64,000 nucleotides of DNA from contig NZ_JXJW01000001.1 of NCBI RefSeq assembly GCF_002441695.1, positions 62,001 through 126,000 on the forward strand, in the 5' to 3' direction. Below, piece after piece: positions 27,636 through 37,135 of this stretch; positions within the stretch are counted from its first letter, which is position 1; every line of letters starts with the position of its first letter. The stretch is from Pseudolactococcus piscium (lineage in GTDB: Bacteria; Bacillota; Bacilli; Lactobacillales; Streptococcaceae). The notes under the pieces were generated by a model. The model saw nothing but the letters and a program-made list of their open reading frames with translations, was not told where the DNA came from and did no database searches. The position numbers and the translations under genes were made by a program.

Positions 27636-29351
27636 ATGTTTAACCTACTCACAAGCCAATTACCGATTAGTAATTGGGCATCTAATTGTGTTGATTGGCT
27701 GACGGAACACTTTGCAGGGTTCTTTAATTTGATCCAACAAGGTGGGAATGCCTTGATGGACGCGATGACCAATGGTCTCGTTGCCATCCCGATGTTTCTC
27801 GTAATTGCCGGTTTATTTGTCATTGCTGTCGCAACGTCACCTAAAAAATGGGGCTTTCCTATTTTTACCTTACTTGGCTTACTATTAATTGCTAACCAAG
27901 GGCTATGGGAAGATTTGATGAGCACGATGACGCTTGTTATCATGTCAGCCTTAATTTCACTGATCATTGGGGTACCACTTGGTATCTTGATGGCTAAGTC
28001 TGATCGGACACAAGCGATTGTACAACCGATATTAGACTTTATGCAAACAATGCCCGGATTTGTTTATTTGATTCCAGCAGTCGCCTTTTTCGGTATCGGT
28101 GTTGTACCAGGGGTATTTGCCTCTATCATATTTGCCTTACCACCAGTTGTTAGGATGACAAATCTTGGGATTCGCCAAGTGTCTACTTCTTTAGTAGAGG
28201 CAGCAGACTCATTTGGCTCTACAACATGGCAAAAATTAATTAAACTTGAGTTACCTAGTGCCAAAAATACTATTTTGGCAGGTGCTAATCAAACAATCAT
28301 GTTGGCCTTATCTATGGTTGTCACAGCAAGTATGATCGGTGCACCAGGACTTGGTCGAGGTGTCTTATCTGCCGTGCAACATGCGGATGTTGGTGCAGGC
28401 TTCGTAAATGGTATTGCGCTCGTTATCTTAGCCATTATCATTGACCGTTTTGCCCAAAAGCTCAACACGAAACCTGGTCAAAAATCAGCAGGTAATAAAA
28501 CCAGACGTTGGTTAGTTCTTATTAGTTTACTTGTCATGATTGGTGGCGGTATCGTTAACTCATTTTCGCAGGCTACTGAAAGTAACAAAAAAATTAGTTT
28601 AGGCTATGTACAATGGGACTCAGAAGTCGCGAGTACAACTGTCTTAGGTCAAGCCTTAAAAGCCCACGGCTATAATGTCACCTTGACACCATTAGATAAT
28701 GCTGTACTGTGGCAATCAGTGGCAAATAAACAGGTAGATGCCTCTTTATCAGCATGGTTACCCAATACACATGGGGCGCTGTTGAAAAAATATCAGGATA
28801 AGCTGACTGTAGTAGGCACCAACTTGACCGGTGTTAAGACGGGTCTTGTGGTACCAGATTATATGTCAGTTAACGCTATCTCTGACTTGACAGACCAAGC
28901 TAATAAAACCATAACAGGGATCGAACCTGGTGCAGGTATTATGGCAACGACAGCTGATATGATGAAAGTCTATCCAAATTTGAAGGACTGGAACCTACAA
29001 GTATCCTCTAGTGGTGCCATGGTATCTGCCCTTGATAAAGCCTATAGAAACAAAGAAGATATCGTGCTGACTGGTTGGTCACCACACTGGATGTTTAGTA
29101 AGTATAAACTTAAGTATTTAGAAGATCCTCAAAAGGTGATGGGAGAAAAAGAAGCGATTAAAACGATTGCTCGCAAAAACTTGAAGTCAGATGATCCTGA
29201 TACGTATAAGATTTTAGAGAAATTTAAGTGGACATCAGATGATATGGAAGGTGTTATGCTAGATATACAAGCTGGTATGAAGCCAACTGATGCAGCTGAT
29301 AAGTGGATCAAGGCCAATCAAAAAACAGTTGATAGCTGGTTCAAAAATTAA
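27636..29351 (+). CDS. busAB: Glycine betaine importer, fused permease and substrate-binding subunit
   Basis: 571 residues, OpuABC/BusAB type. The N-terminal ~290 residues have several membrane segments with the ABC permease EAA-type loop (EAADSFGSTTWQKLIKLELPSAKN). After a further membrane segment, a fused extracellular binding domain (about 310-571) begins KKISLGYVQWDSEVAST and holds the Trp residues that box quaternary ammonium ligands. The fused arrangement is the hallmark of lactococcal OpuA. It ends before a terminator. Confidence 0.95.
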   Translation: MFNLLTSQLPISNWASNCVDWLTEHFAGFFNLIQQGGNALMDAMTNGLVAIPMFLVIAGLFVIAVATSPKKWGFPIFTLLGLLLIANQGLWEDLMSTMTLVIMSALISLIIGVPLGILMAKSDRTQAIVQPILDFMQTMPGFVYLIPAVAFFGIGVVPGVFASIIFALPPVVRMTNLGIRQVSTSLVEAADSFGSTTWQKLIKLELPSAKNTILAGANQTIMLALSMVVTASMIGAPGLGRGVLSAVQHADVGAGFVNGIALVILAIIIDRFAQKLNTKPGQKSAGNKTRRWLVLISLLVMIGGGIVNSFSQATESNKKISLGYVQWDSEVASTTVLGQALKAHGYNVTLTPLDNAVLWQSVANKQVDASLSAWLPNTHGALLKKYQDKLTVVGTNLTGVKTGLVVPDYMSVNAISDLTDQANKTITGIEPGAGIMATTADMMKVYPNLKDWNLQVSSSGAMVSALDKAYRNKEDIVLTGWSPHWMFSKYKLKYLEDPQKVMGEKEAIKTIARKNLKSDDPDTYKILEKFKWTSDDMEGVMLDIQAGMKPTDAADKWIKANQKTVDSWFKN

Positions 29352-29362
29352 TCAAGCACTAT

Positions 29363-29390
29363 AAGCTGACGAAAGTCGGCTTTTTTTTGT
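29363..29390 (+). terminator. Terminator after busAB
   Basis: AGCTGAC-GAAA-GTCGGCT with a T8 run. Confidence 0.85.
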
Positions 29391-29499
29391 TATCTTTTTT
29401 TATAGTTTAGGGTGGGCTAAATTAAAACCTGTTTTTAGACTTTACATAGAGATAGCCATATAAGGTATGTCGTATCAGTAATTAAAATAAAAGGTTGTA

Positions 29500-29518
29500 A
29501 GTTTAGCACTAGCTAATT
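29500..29518. promoter_or_regulatory. Second, distal DtxR-type operator candidate
   Basis: TTAGC-ACTA-GCTAA (29503-29516), the same half-site as the proximal operator, 53 nt upstream of it. Confidence 0.45.
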
Positions 29519-29544
29519 ATTTCAGGGATAATAGTCAGATTAGC

Positions 29545-29573
29545 TTGACAAAAAGTTTAGCAGGTGCTAAACT
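29545..29573 (+). promoter_or_regulatory. Promoter and operator of the metal regulator gene
   Basis: TTGACA (29545-29550), 17 nt, TAAACT (29568-29573). A perfect palindrome AGTTTAGCA-GG-TGCTAAACT (29554-29573) fills the spacer and covers the -10. Such placement means repression; the likely binder is the DtxR-type protein encoded next. Confidence 0.65.
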
Positions 29574-29602
29574 ATGGTATATAAATGATTAGAAAGTATA
29601 GC

Positions 29603-30262
29603 ATGGACGAATTTTCAAAAACAGAACAAGATTATTTAAAAGCGATTTATCAGTTGCAGGATAAGACAAAAGGCTTGGTTGGTATCACTGATATTGCAAA
29701 CTACCTCAAGGTTGCAGCACCAAGTGCGACTGAAATGATTAAGCGCTTGGCTAAAAAAGAGTTAGTAGAGCACAAAAAATATTATGGTGTGTCTTTAAAA
29801 CCTAAAGGCTATCAAGAAGCAAGGTTTATTCTTAAATCTCACCGGGTTTGGGAAACTTTTTTGGTTGAGCAAGCTGGTTATCAGATAGACGAGGTACATG
29901 AAGAAGCAGAAAATTTAGAGCATGCCTCATCTAAAAGACTCGTTGAGCGTTTATATACCCTCATGAATTTTCCAAAGACTGATCCTCATGGATCAGAAAT
30001 TCCATCGGAACGCTTCTGGAAAGGCGAATTAATCACACTTGATTTAAGTCAAGCCAAGCTTGAGCATCGCTATGAAGTCGTCGCTATTGCTGAAGAAGTT
30101 GTCTCATTCTTAAGTCAACTCGCGGTCGAACAGCCTAAATTTATTACGGTTGTATCACATTTAGCTGATGCATCAGTTATCGTCAAGACAGATGATGGGA
30201 TGCGGTTTGTCATTCCGAGTTTTCAAAAAAACAGTTGGCAATTAGCCTATTATAGTAATTAG
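29603..30262 (+). CDS. DtxR/MntR-family metal-dependent repressor
   Basis: 219 residues. A winged helix (TEQDYLKAIYQL, then GITDIANYLKVAAPSATEMIKRLAKKELVEH) is followed by a helical dimerisation domain with metal-ligand-type residues (HRVWETFLVEQ, then EAENLEHASSKRLVERL) and a small C-terminal domain. This is the MtsR/SloR/MntR branch that senses Mn2+ or Fe2+ and represses metal uptake. Mn2+ and ABC importers follow. ATG 29585 is in frame but would leave a 5-nt leader with no Shine-Dalgarno; ATG 29603 gives the family-like start. Confidence 0.88.
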   Translation: MDEFSKTEQDYLKAIYQLQDKTKGLVGITDIANYLKVAAPSATEMIKRLAKKELVEHKKYYGVSLKPKGYQEARFILKSHRVWETFLVEQAGYQIDEVHEEAENLEHASSKRLVERLYTLMNFPKTDPHGSEIPSERFWKGELITLDLSQAKLEHRYEVVAIAEEVVSFLSQLAVEQPKFITVVSHLADASVIVKTDDGMRFVIPSFQKNSWQLAYYSN

Positions 30263-30391
30263 ATGTCCTAGGGCAGCTATACCTGGTTTGTATCTCACAT
30301 GTTTAGAGAACCTATAGGATTAGATTAGGTAAACTCAATTTGCAAAAATACAAAATGCGTTAAAAGGTAGCAAAATCAGATAAGGAGAATC

Positions 30392-31732
30392 ATGAAGAAG
30401 CATAAGAAGTTTATCGCCTATGCTAATGGGCCAAGTTTAGCTGAAATAAATGGGACGGTAGACATCCCCAAAAGTAATAGCTTTTGGAAAAATATTATAG
30501 CTTTCTCAGGGCCAGGCGCCTTGGTAGCAGTAGGCTATATGGATCCGGGTAACTGGATTACCTCGATTGGTGGTGGGGCTAAATATGGCTATCTTCTTTT
30601 ATCAGTTGTCTTAATTTCAAGTTTGATCGCCATGTTATTACAGTATATGGCATCAAAACTAGGAATTGTAACTGGCATGGATTTGGCCCAAGCAACGCGG
30701 CAACATACTGGAAAAAAACTTGGCTTTGTCCTTTGGGTGATTACGGAGTTTGCGATTATGGCGACAGATATCGCAGAAGTCGGTGGTGGGGCGATTGCCT
30801 TGAACTTATTGTTTGGTCTACCGATTATCTGGGGGGTTATCCTGACGGTATTTGACGTCTTACTCTTATTATTTTTGATGAAATTAGGCTTTCGTAAAAT
30901 CGAAGCGATTGTCATCACCCTAATTACAGTGATCATGGTCGTCTTTATTTATGAAGTAGCGATTTCAAATCCAGCACTTGCAGAACTAGCTAAAGGCTTT
31001 GTGCCACAAAAACAAATTTTAAATAGAGGGCAGTTAACCATGGCGCTGGGGATTGTTGGTGCGACTGTTATGCCACATAATCTCTATCTGCACTCCTCTA
31101 TCGCCCAGTCACGTAACTATAATCGTCAAGATGAAGATGATGTGGCGCGTGCTGTTCGTTTCTCGACTTGGGATTCAAATATTCAATTAACGATTGCCTT
31201 TATCATCAATACCCTACTCCTCGTTTTAGGAGCGGCCATGTTCTTTGGTCGTGGTGAAGGCTTAGGCACCTTTACGTCTTTGTATAATGCCTTACAAGAT
31301 AATAAATTAGCAGGTGCAGTTGCAAGTCCGCTCCTTTCCACCTTATTTGCAGTCGCGCTTCTAGCATCAGGTCAAAACTCAACGATTACAGGGACGCTTT
31401 CAGGTCAAATCGTGATGGAAGGCTTTATTAATCTGAAGATACCAACATGGGCACGTCGCTTGATCACACGTGTGATTTCTGTGATCCCTGTCTTAATCGC
31501 GGCCATCTATTATCATGGTAGTGAAGGTGGTTTGGATGATTTGATGGTCAAATCTCAAGTATTCCTATCCATCGCCCTTCCTGTTTCGATGATTCCACTC
31601 GTTTATTTCACCTCTAGTGAGAAAATAATGGGCAAACGGTTTAAAAATAAAAAAATCATCGCTGGTTTAGGGTGGTTTGCAGCTATTTCTTTAACCATCC
31701 TAAATATTAAGCTGATTATCGATATGTTCTAG
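30392..31732 (+). CDS. mntH: Nramp-family Mn2+/divalent metal importer
   Basis: 446 residues with about 11 membrane segments. The metal site motifs DPGNW (in [13 protein letters not shown]) and [10 protein letters not shown] are intact. It imports Mn2+ (and Fe2+) with protons. AAGGAG precedes ATG 30392. It lies 130 nt after the metal repressor gene and 11 nt before the ABC importer genes, so two importer types may share one transcript. Confidence 0.94.
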   Translation: MKKHKKFIAYANGPSLAEINGTVDIPKSNSFWKNIIAFSGPGALVAVGYMDPGNWITSIGGGAKYGYLLLSVVLISSLIAMLLQYMASKLGIVTGMDLAQATRQHTGKKLGFVLWVITEFAIMATDIAEVGGGAIALNLLFGLPIIWGVILTVFDVLLLLFLMKLGFRKIEAIVITLITVIMVVFIYEVAISNPALAELAKGFVPQKQILNRGQLTMALGIVGATVMPHNLYLHSSIAQSRNYNRQDEDDVARAVRFSTWDSNIQLTIAFIINTLLLVLGAAMFFGRGEGLGTFTSLYNALQDNKLAGAVASPLLSTLFAVALLASGQNSTITGTLSGQIVMEGFINLKIPTWARRLITRVISVIPVLIAAIYYHGSEGGLDDLMVKSQVFLSIALPVSMIPLVYFTSSEKIMGKRFKNKKIIAGLGWFAAISLTILNIKLIIDMF

Positions 31733-31743
31733 AAAGGTAGTGA

Positions 31744-32502
31744 ATGTTTAAAATAGATAAATTGACCGTCGCATATCAAGGCGAGCTGATTTTGAATCAG
31801 CTGTCTATTACCTTTCAAAAAGGGAAAATTACGGGTATCATTGGGCCAAATGGTGCTGGTAAATCAACCTTGATAAAAGGGGCACTTGGTCTAATTCCCA
31901 CTAAAAGTGGGCTAGCCTCTCTAGATGGTAAACCGCTAAACAAACTCAAAGATAAGATTGCCTATGTTGAGCAGCGTGCTGCTGTTGATTTAACCTTTCC
32001 AATCAGTGTGTTTGACGTCGTATTGACAGGTACCTATCCTAAGCTAGGGCTCTTCAAAAGTCCAGGGGTGGCTGAGAAACAAGCGACACTCGCTGCGCTT
32101 GAGCAAGTGGACTTGCTTGCCTTTAAAGACCGGCAGATTGGCAGCTTATCAGGTGGTCAATTACAGCGTATTTTTGTTGCGCGTGCCATCGTACAAGATG
32201 CGGAGGTTGTCATCTTAGATGAACCTTTTGTCGGCATCGATATGGCCAGTGAGCAAAGCATTATGTCGATTTTAAAAAGATGGTGTGCTAAAGGTAAGAC
32301 GATCATCGTGGTTAATCATGATTTGAACAAGGTCACGCAGTATTTTGATGATCTGATTATCATGAACCGTGGTATCGTGGCGAATGGTCCAGTAGGTGTG
32401 ACTTATACTAAGGCAAATATCCAAAAGGCCTTTAGTTCGGATTTTGGTGATCTCTTATTTGAAAAGGATGATCGTCAAATGCAAGAGGGAGGCCGCCCAT
32501 GA
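31744..32502 (+). CDS. Metal ABC importer, ATP-binding subunit
   Basis: 252 residues. Walker A GPNGAGKST, signature LSGGQLQR and Walker B VVILDEPFVGID mark an ATPase of the MtsB/ZnuC type. The start follows mntH by 11 nt behind AAAGG, and the stop overlaps the permease gene by 4 nt. With the permease and binding protein it forms a cluster A-I metal importer, probably for Mn2+/Fe2+ given the binding-protein ligands and the regulator. Confidence 0.92.
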   Translation: MFKIDKLTVAYQGELILNQLSITFQKGKITGIIGPNGAGKSTLIKGALGLIPTKSGLASLDGKPLNKLKDKIAYVEQRAAVDLTFPISVFDVVLTGTYPKLGLFKSPGVAEKQATLAALEQVDLLAFKDRQIGSLSGGQLQRIFVARAIVQDAEVVILDEPFVGIDMASEQSIMSILKRWCAKGKTIIVVNHDLNKVTQYFDDLIIMNRGIVANGPVGVTYTKANIQKAFSSDFGDLLFEKDDRQMQEGGRP

Positions 32503-33353
32503 CGAGTATTAGCCAATTTATTTCGGCTTTGTCCCAATATAATTTCCTACAAACTGCCTTGATTACGGCTATATTAGTCGGGGTCATGAGCGGTATTATT
32601 GGTAGCTTCATCATTTTAAGAGGCATGTCTCTGATGGGAGATGCCATATCACATGCTGTCTTACCAGGTGTGGCGGTTGCCTATATGCTAGGGATCAACC
32701 TGCTTTTCGGTGCATCGGTCTTTGGTATCTTAGCCGCTATGCTCATTGGGTATGTGGCTAGCCATAGTAAACTTAAAAGTGATACAGCGATTGGCATCGT
32801 TTTTAGTGCCTTCTATGCACTAGGCTTTATCTTGATTTCCCTGGCAGAAAGCACAACAAACTTACACCATATTTTATTTGGTAATGTCTTAGCTGTCAGT
32901 GATGCAGATTTGATCACGACCACCTGTGTGTTGATTGTCGTCATCTTATTTATCGTCTTATTTTATAAAGAATTGTTGATCACGTCGTTTGATACGACCT
33001 TTGCACAGACTTATGGCTTGAAAACACAAGCCATCCACTATGCCTTGATGCTGATGCTGACTTTAGTAACGGTGTCTTCGCTGCAAACAGTTGGGATAAT
33101 CCTTGTTGTTGCCATGCTCATCACGCCAGCAGCTACTGCCTTTTTATGGACAGATAAATTACACATTATGCTGGTTTATTCTGGTGTATTTGGCGCTATT
33201 GCTGCGCTTGTCGGTTTGTTTATCAGCTACACTTTTAACCTAGCATCGGGACCAGCTATCGTCCTTGTCGCAGCCATCCTGTTTGGTTTTTCATTTTTAG
33301 TGTCACCTAAGCAAGGCATCTTGTTTAAAGTGAACCTGTCAAATCATCATTAA
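32499..33353 (+). CDS. Metal ABC importer, permease subunit
   Basis: 284 residues with about eight membrane segments, family ABC-3. It shows GIIGSFIILRGMSLMGDAISHAVLPGVAVAYMLG near the N-terminus, the typical conserved stretch of MtsC/ZnuB permeases. It overlaps the ATPase gene by 4 nt and the binding-protein gene follows after 20 nt. Confidence 0.92.
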   Translation: MTSISQFISALSQYNFLQTALITAILVGVMSGIIGSFIILRGMSLMGDAISHAVLPGVAVAYMLGINLLFGASVFGILAAMLIGYVASHSKLKSDTAIGIVFSAFYALGFILISLAESTTNLHHILFGNVLAVSDADLITTTCVLIVVILFIVLFYKELLITSFDTTFAQTYGLKTQAIHYALMLMLTLVTVSSLQTVGIILVVAMLITPAATAFLWTDKLHIMLVYSGVFGAIAALVGLFISYTFNLASGPAIVLVAAILFGFSFLVSPKQGILFKVNLSNHH

Positions 33354-33373
33354 GATTAGAAAAAGAGGACTGG

Positions 33374-34312
33374 ATGTTAAAAAAACTCATCATGACCCTT
33401 GTCCCGCTTTCGCTTCTCTTGGCTGGCGTACTCTATTTTACAAGTCATCGGGAGGTAGCCAAGCAAGCAACTGGCAACAAGTTAAGGGTTGTCACGACCA
33501 ATTCGATTTTAGAGGATATGGTTAGGCAGGTTGCAGGAGATAAGGTGTCACTTCACAGTATCGTAAGTCGGGGTGTTGACCCGCATGAATATGACCCAAA
33601 ACCTGCTGATATTTCAGCAGCAACACAAGCTGATGTTCTCTTTCATAATGGCTTAAACCTAGAGACAGGTGGTAGCGGTTGGTTCACAAAATTAATCAAA
33701 ACAGCGCATAAAACCGAAGGGGAGCAGGTTTTTACAGCAAGTCAGGCCGTCACACCGATGTATCTGAGCACCAATACCTCAGAAACCGATCCACATGCCT
33801 GGCTTGATTTGGGCAATGGGATTAAGTATGTTCTGACCATAACTGAGGTGTTAAAAAGCAAGGACCCTAAGCATGAAGCCTACTATCAAAAACGCTCAGA
33901 TGCCTATGTCAAAAAGCTTGAAACATTAGATGCGACTGCTAAAGAAAAATTCTTAGATATCCCAGAAAAACAACGACTACTCGTCACATCAGAAGGGGCA
34001 TTTAAATACTTTTCGCAAGCCTATCATGTGACACCAGCCTATATTTGGGAGATCAATACAGAATCGCAAGGCACACCCGAACAACTTTCCCAAGTCCTTA
34101 AAAAAATTAAGACATCTGATGTAAAAGGTCTTTTTGTTGAAACATCAGTCTCAAAAAAATCAATGACCCAGGTCGCTAAGGAAACTGGCTTAACGATTAA
34201 ATCAACTATTTTTACAGACTCTCTTGCTAAGCAGGGTGAGCCTGGTGATACTTACTATGATATGATGCAATGGAACCTGGATAAGATTTATCAGGGACTT
34301 AAAGGAGAATAG
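33374..34312 (+). CDS. Metal ABC importer, substrate-binding protein without lipobox cysteine
   Basis: 312 residues, cluster A-I binding protein. Metal ligands in order: H71 (GVDPHEYDP), H141 (TDPHAWLD), E207 (TSEGAF) and D282 (FTDSL), the H-H-E-D set of Mn2+/Fe2+ proteins (PsaA/MtsA type). Relatives are lipoproteins, but here the signal region reads LLLAGVLYF with Val at the place of the lipidated Cys, and the protein has no cysteine at all. It may stay anchored by its uncleaved N-terminal helix or be released. Gene order ATPase-permease-binding protein differs from streptococcal mtsABC. Confidence 0.9.
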   Translation: MLKKLIMTLVPLSLLLAGVLYFTSHREVAKQATGNKLRVVTTNSILEDMVRQVAGDKVSLHSIVSRGVDPHEYDPKPADISAATQADVLFHNGLNLETGGSGWFTKLIKTAHKTEGEQVFTASQAVTPMYLSTNTSETDPHAWLDLGNGIKYVLTITEVLKSKDPKHEAYYQKRSDAYVKKLETLDATAKEKFLDIPEKQRLLVTSEGAFKYFSQAYHVTPAYIWEINTESQGTPEQLSQVLKKIKTSDVKGLFVETSVSKKSMTQVAKETGLTIKSTIFTDSLAKQGEPGDTYYDMMQWNLDKIYQGLKGE

Positions 34313-34325
34313 GCTTAAAATGGTT

Positions 34326-34354
34326 TTGACAAATATCAAATAAAGCATTATAAT
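34326..34354 (+). promoter_or_regulatory. Promoter of the thrS leader
   Basis: TTGACA (34326-34331), 17 nt, TATAAT (34349-34354): both hexamers at consensus. Confidence 0.85.
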
Positions 34355-34360
34355 GAATAA

Positions 34361-34590
34361 CATAAAGACACGTTAATATCGGATGATTTTTGAACAAGCG
34401 AGCAGTGGATGGTGAGAGCACTGTAAAATCGAGATATCAATACTACTTTATCTAAAATTGATTTTGAAAAATATCACGTTTGGCTACGTTACAGCTGGAG
34501 AGATGTCCGCCTTTTAGGTCGGATAAATTCAGGTGGTACCACGTGTTTAACGTCCTGTGTTCATAATGAACATAGGGCTTTTTTTGATTA
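34361..34590 (+). promoter_or_regulatory. T-box riboswitch (threonine) with terminator
   Basis: The leader between the promoter and thrS has the T-box core AGGTGGTACCACG (34531-34543), the AGAGA/GGATG-type stem I elements near 34381-34420, and a terminator CCTGTGTTCA-TAA-TGAACATAGG plus T-run (34553-34587). Uncharged tRNA-Thr should favour the antiterminator and switch thrS on. An ACT in the AATACTACTT stretch near 34440 may be the specifier; I did not fold the leader to prove it. Confidence 0.85.
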
Positions 34591-34607
34591 AAAAAGGAGA
34601 AATTAGC

Positions 34608-36551
34608 ATGATTAACATTACATTCCCAGATGGCGCTGTTAAAGCCTTTGACAGTGGCGTAACGACTGTTGAGGTTGCCGCATCAATCAGCAAGTCTTTA
34701 TCTAAAAAGGCGCTTGCCGGTAAATTTAACGGTATACTGATCGATACAACACGCGAGATTACTGAAGATGGTACGATTGAAATCGTCACTGCTGATCATG
34801 AAGATGCCTTGCCATTATTACGTCATTCAGCTGCCCATCTATTTGCCCAGGCGGCACGTCGTCTATTCCCAGATATTAAACTTGGTGTAGGCCCATCTAT
34901 TCAAGATGGCTTCTATTATGATACCGATAATGCTGCTGGTCAGATTTCAAATGATGACCTACCACGTCTTGAAGAAGAGATGATGAAAATCGTCAAAGAA
35001 AATCTACCTTCGATTCGTCGTGAAGTGAGTAAAGCCGAAGCGCAAGATATTTTTGCTAGTGATCCTTACAAACTAGAACTCATCGAAGAGCATAATGAAG
35101 ATGAAGGTGGCTTGACGATTTATAGTCAAGGAGAATATACTGACCTATGTCGTGGGCCTCATGTGCCAACAACAGGCCGGATTCAAATTTTCAAATTGCT
35201 AAATGTTGCGGGCGCTTATTGGCGTGGTAATAGTGATAATGCGATGATGCAACGTATTTATGGGACAGCTTGGTTTGATAAAAAAGACCTCAAAGCCTAT
35301 TTAACAATGCGTGAAGAAGCCAAAGAACGTGACCACCGTAAACTTGGTCGTGAACTGGATCTCTTCATGGTAAATCCTGAAGTCGGCTCTGGCCTACCAT
35401 TTTGGTTGCCAAATGGGGCAACCATTCGCCGGACTATCGAGCGTTATATCGTTGATAAAGAAATCGCGCGCGGTTACCAACATGTTTATACACCAATCAT
35501 GGCAAGTGTTGAGTTTTATAAAACTTCTGGTCACTGGGATCACTATCATGAGGATATGTTCCCGCCAATGGATATGGGTGAAGGTGAGCAACTTGTCTTA
35601 CGTCCGATGAACTGCCCACATCATATCGAAGTTTACAAAAACGATGTGCATTCTTATCGTGAATTACCGATCAGAATAGCTGAGCTTGGTATGATGCACC
35701 GTTATGAAAAATCAGGTGCCCTTTCAGGTCTTCAACGTGTCCGTGAAATGACACTTAATGATGGTCACATTTTTGTTCGTCCTGATCAAATCAAAGATGA
35801 GTTCAAGCGTGCTTTACAGTTGATGACAGATGTTTATGAAGACTTTAATGTCACTGATTATCGTTTCCGTCTCAGCTACCGTGATCCTAAAGATACTGAA
35901 AAGTACTTTGACAACGATGAGATGTGGGATAATGCCCAAATCATGCTTAAAGCAGCGATGGATGAACTGGAACTGGACTATTTTGAAGCAGAAGGCGAAG
36001 CAGCTTTCTACGGACCAAAACTAGATGTTCAAGTTAAAACAGCACTGGGGAATGAAGAAACACTGTCAACAATTCAGTTGGACTTCTTATTACCAGAACG
36101 CTTTGAATTAGAATACGTTGGTGCTGATGGCGAAGGTCACCGTCCTGTTATGGTTCACCGTGGTATCGTCTCTACGATGGAGCGATTTGTTGCCTACTTG
36201 ACTGAAGTCTATAAAGGCGCCTTCCCAACTTGGCTTGCCCCAACACAAGTGACAGTCATCCCTGTATCAAATGATGTCCATGTTGATTACGCTTGGCAAG
36301 TTGCTGATGCCCTTAAAAATGCAGGCATCCGTGTTAATGTCGATGAGCGAAATGAAAAAATGCAATATAAAATTCGCCAATCGCAAACCAATAAAATTCC
36401 TTACCAAATTATTGTTGGGGATAAAGAACAAGCTGACAACTCTGTCAATGTTCGCCGTTATGGTAGCAAGGCAACGCAAGAAGCAAGTTTGACAGCATTT
36501 GTAGCCGCTATCTTAAAAGATGTCGCTAATTACTCACGCGTCGCTAAATAA
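34608..36551 (+). CDS. thrS: Threonyl-tRNA synthetase
   Basis: 647 residues. An N-terminal TGS domain ([11 protein letters not shown]) is followed by the editing domain ([10 protein letters not shown]), the class II catalytic core (RPMNCPHH with zinc-binding Cys/His, [17 protein letters not shown], motif 3 near GIVSTMERF) and the anticodon domain ([10 protein letters not shown]). The frame is open from 34557 inside the T-box terminator, but AAAGGAG at 34592-34598 fits ATG 34608. It is controlled by the T-box leader. Confidence 0.97.
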   Translation: MINITFPDGAVKAFDSGVTTVEVAASISKSLSKKALAGKFNGILIDTTREITEDGTIEIVTADHEDALPLLRHSAAHLFAQAARRLFPDIKLGVGPSIQDGFYYDTDNAAGQISNDDLPRLEEEMMKIVKENLPSIRREVSKAEAQDIFASDPYKLELIEEHNEDEGGLTIYSQGEYTDLCRGPHVPTTGRIQIFKLLNVAGAYWRGNSDNAMMQRIYGTAWFDKKDLKAYLTMREEAKERDHRKLGRELDLFMVNPEVGSGLPFWLPNGATIRRTIERYIVDKEIARGYQHVYTPIMASVEFYKTSGHWDHYHEDMFPPMDMGEGEQLVLRPMNCPHHIEVYKNDVHSYRELPIRIAELGMMHRYEKSGALSGLQRVREMTLNDGHIFVRPDQIKDEFKRALQLMTDVYEDFNVTDYRFRLSYRDPKDTEKYFDNDEMWDNAQIMLKAAMDELELDYFEAEGEAAFYGPKLDVQVKTALGNEETLSTIQLDFLLPERFELEYVGADGEGHRPVMVHRGIVSTMERFVAYLTEVYKGAFPTWLAPTQVTVIPVSNDVHVDYAWQVADALKNAGIRVNVDERNEKMQYKIRQSQTNKIPYQIIVGDKEQADNSVNVRRYGSKATQEASLTAFVAAILKDVANYSRVAK

Positions 36552-36604
36552 GCGAGCACTATAAAAAAGACAAGGGTCGTGTTATGATACGAACCCCAGA
36601 ATAT

Positions 36605-36632
36605 AGACTTTCCGATAGGAAGGTCTTTTCTA
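36605..36632 (+). terminator. Terminator after thrS
   Basis: AGACTTTCC-GATA-GGAAGGTCT followed by TTTTCT. Confidence 0.8.
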
Positions 36633-36775
36633 ATGGTAAAATAGTCATTTGATTTGACGCTAAAAGTAGTACGGGGACTAGGTAGTCATCCATAAAATAT
36701 GGTCTATTCACCTCCTTTCAATCTACAAAAAATGAGTAAACTCATACGTTAAGTAAGTGATGTTGGACGACAAGC
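36633..36775. other. Gene-free stretch between thrS terminator and antitoxin promoter
   Basis: No convincing gene. The minus strand has AAAGGAGGTGA (36708-36718), a complete anti-16S complement, but the first ATG on that strand (36693) is 17 nt past it. A short palindrome ATGAG-TAAA-CTCAT lies near 36733. Confidence 0.5.
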
Positions 36776-36804
36776 TTGACAATATAAAAAATCTAACCTA
36801 TAAT
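36776..36804 (+). promoter_or_regulatory. Consensus promoter of the antisense RNA
   Basis: TTGACA (36776-36781), 17 nt, TATAAT (36799-36804), with no gene downstream on this strand: a promoter for a non-coding RNA. Confidence 0.75.
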
Positions 36805-36810
36805 TAAAGT

Positions 36811-36932
36811 ATAAAAAAGAGAACGTGCTGTTACACGTTCTCTCTGTAGAACCGTTTAAGACGGTAGCTCATTTATAAACTATAGCAATAGCCTGTTCAA
36901 CTCGCCAAAGTTAAAGACAGGTTATTTTTTGT
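36811..36932 (+). ncRNA. Candidate antisense RNA antitoxin (type I system)
   Basis: The transcript from the consensus promoter would fold into GAGAACGTG-CTGTTA-CACGTTCTC, then ACCGT-TTAAG-ACGGT, and end at a hairpin CCTGT...ACAGG with a T6 run (about 36890-36930). Its 3' end covers the stop region of the holin-like toxin gene on the other strand, as in type I systems with overlapping 3' ends. No reading frame of note is present. Confidence 0.6.
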
Positions 36933-37002
36933 TCTTGTCATTAAGTTTTAAGACTAGAATTGCAAAAGCAATCATTAGGCTTAACGCCTGATAAACTGAC
37001 AA
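36922..37002 (-). CDS. Holin-like toxin peptide, 26 aa (Hol_Tox type)
   Basis: A 26-residue peptide from TTG 37002: it begins MSVYQALSLMIAFA, forms one hydrophobic helix (ILVL) and ends with a basic/polar tail (NDKNKK). The YQALSLMIAF pattern is that of the putative holin-like toxins (Hol_Tox), membrane peptides of type I toxin-antitoxin loci in Firmicutes. GGAG lies 13 nt before the TTG, and a short leader frame overlaps it, so translation may be coupled and weak. An antisense RNA candidate overlaps its 3' end. Confidence 0.65.
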   Translation of the reverse strand: MSVYQALSLMIAFAILVLKLNDKNKK

Positions 37003-37043
37003 ATGGGCATCTCTTCTCCATAGATTTTGATGTTTACTTTCAT
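36981..37043 (-). CDS. Possible 20-aa leader peptide overlapping the toxin
   Basis: ATG 37043 stands 8 nt after AGAGGTGG, a good Shine-Dalgarno. The frame (MKVNIKIYGEEMPICQFIRR) ends inside the toxin frame in another register. It may only serve to bring ribosomes to the toxin start. There is no sequence family to support a function of its own. Confidence 0.35.
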   Translation of the reverse strand: MKVNIKIYGEEMPICQFIRR

Positions 37044-37135
37044 AAGCATCACCACCTCTCAAAGATAGCCACTGTCTTAACTTTTCTACTTTTTAATTGT
37101 ATCATAAGTTGCAACCTCATGACTTATGTCTCTTA

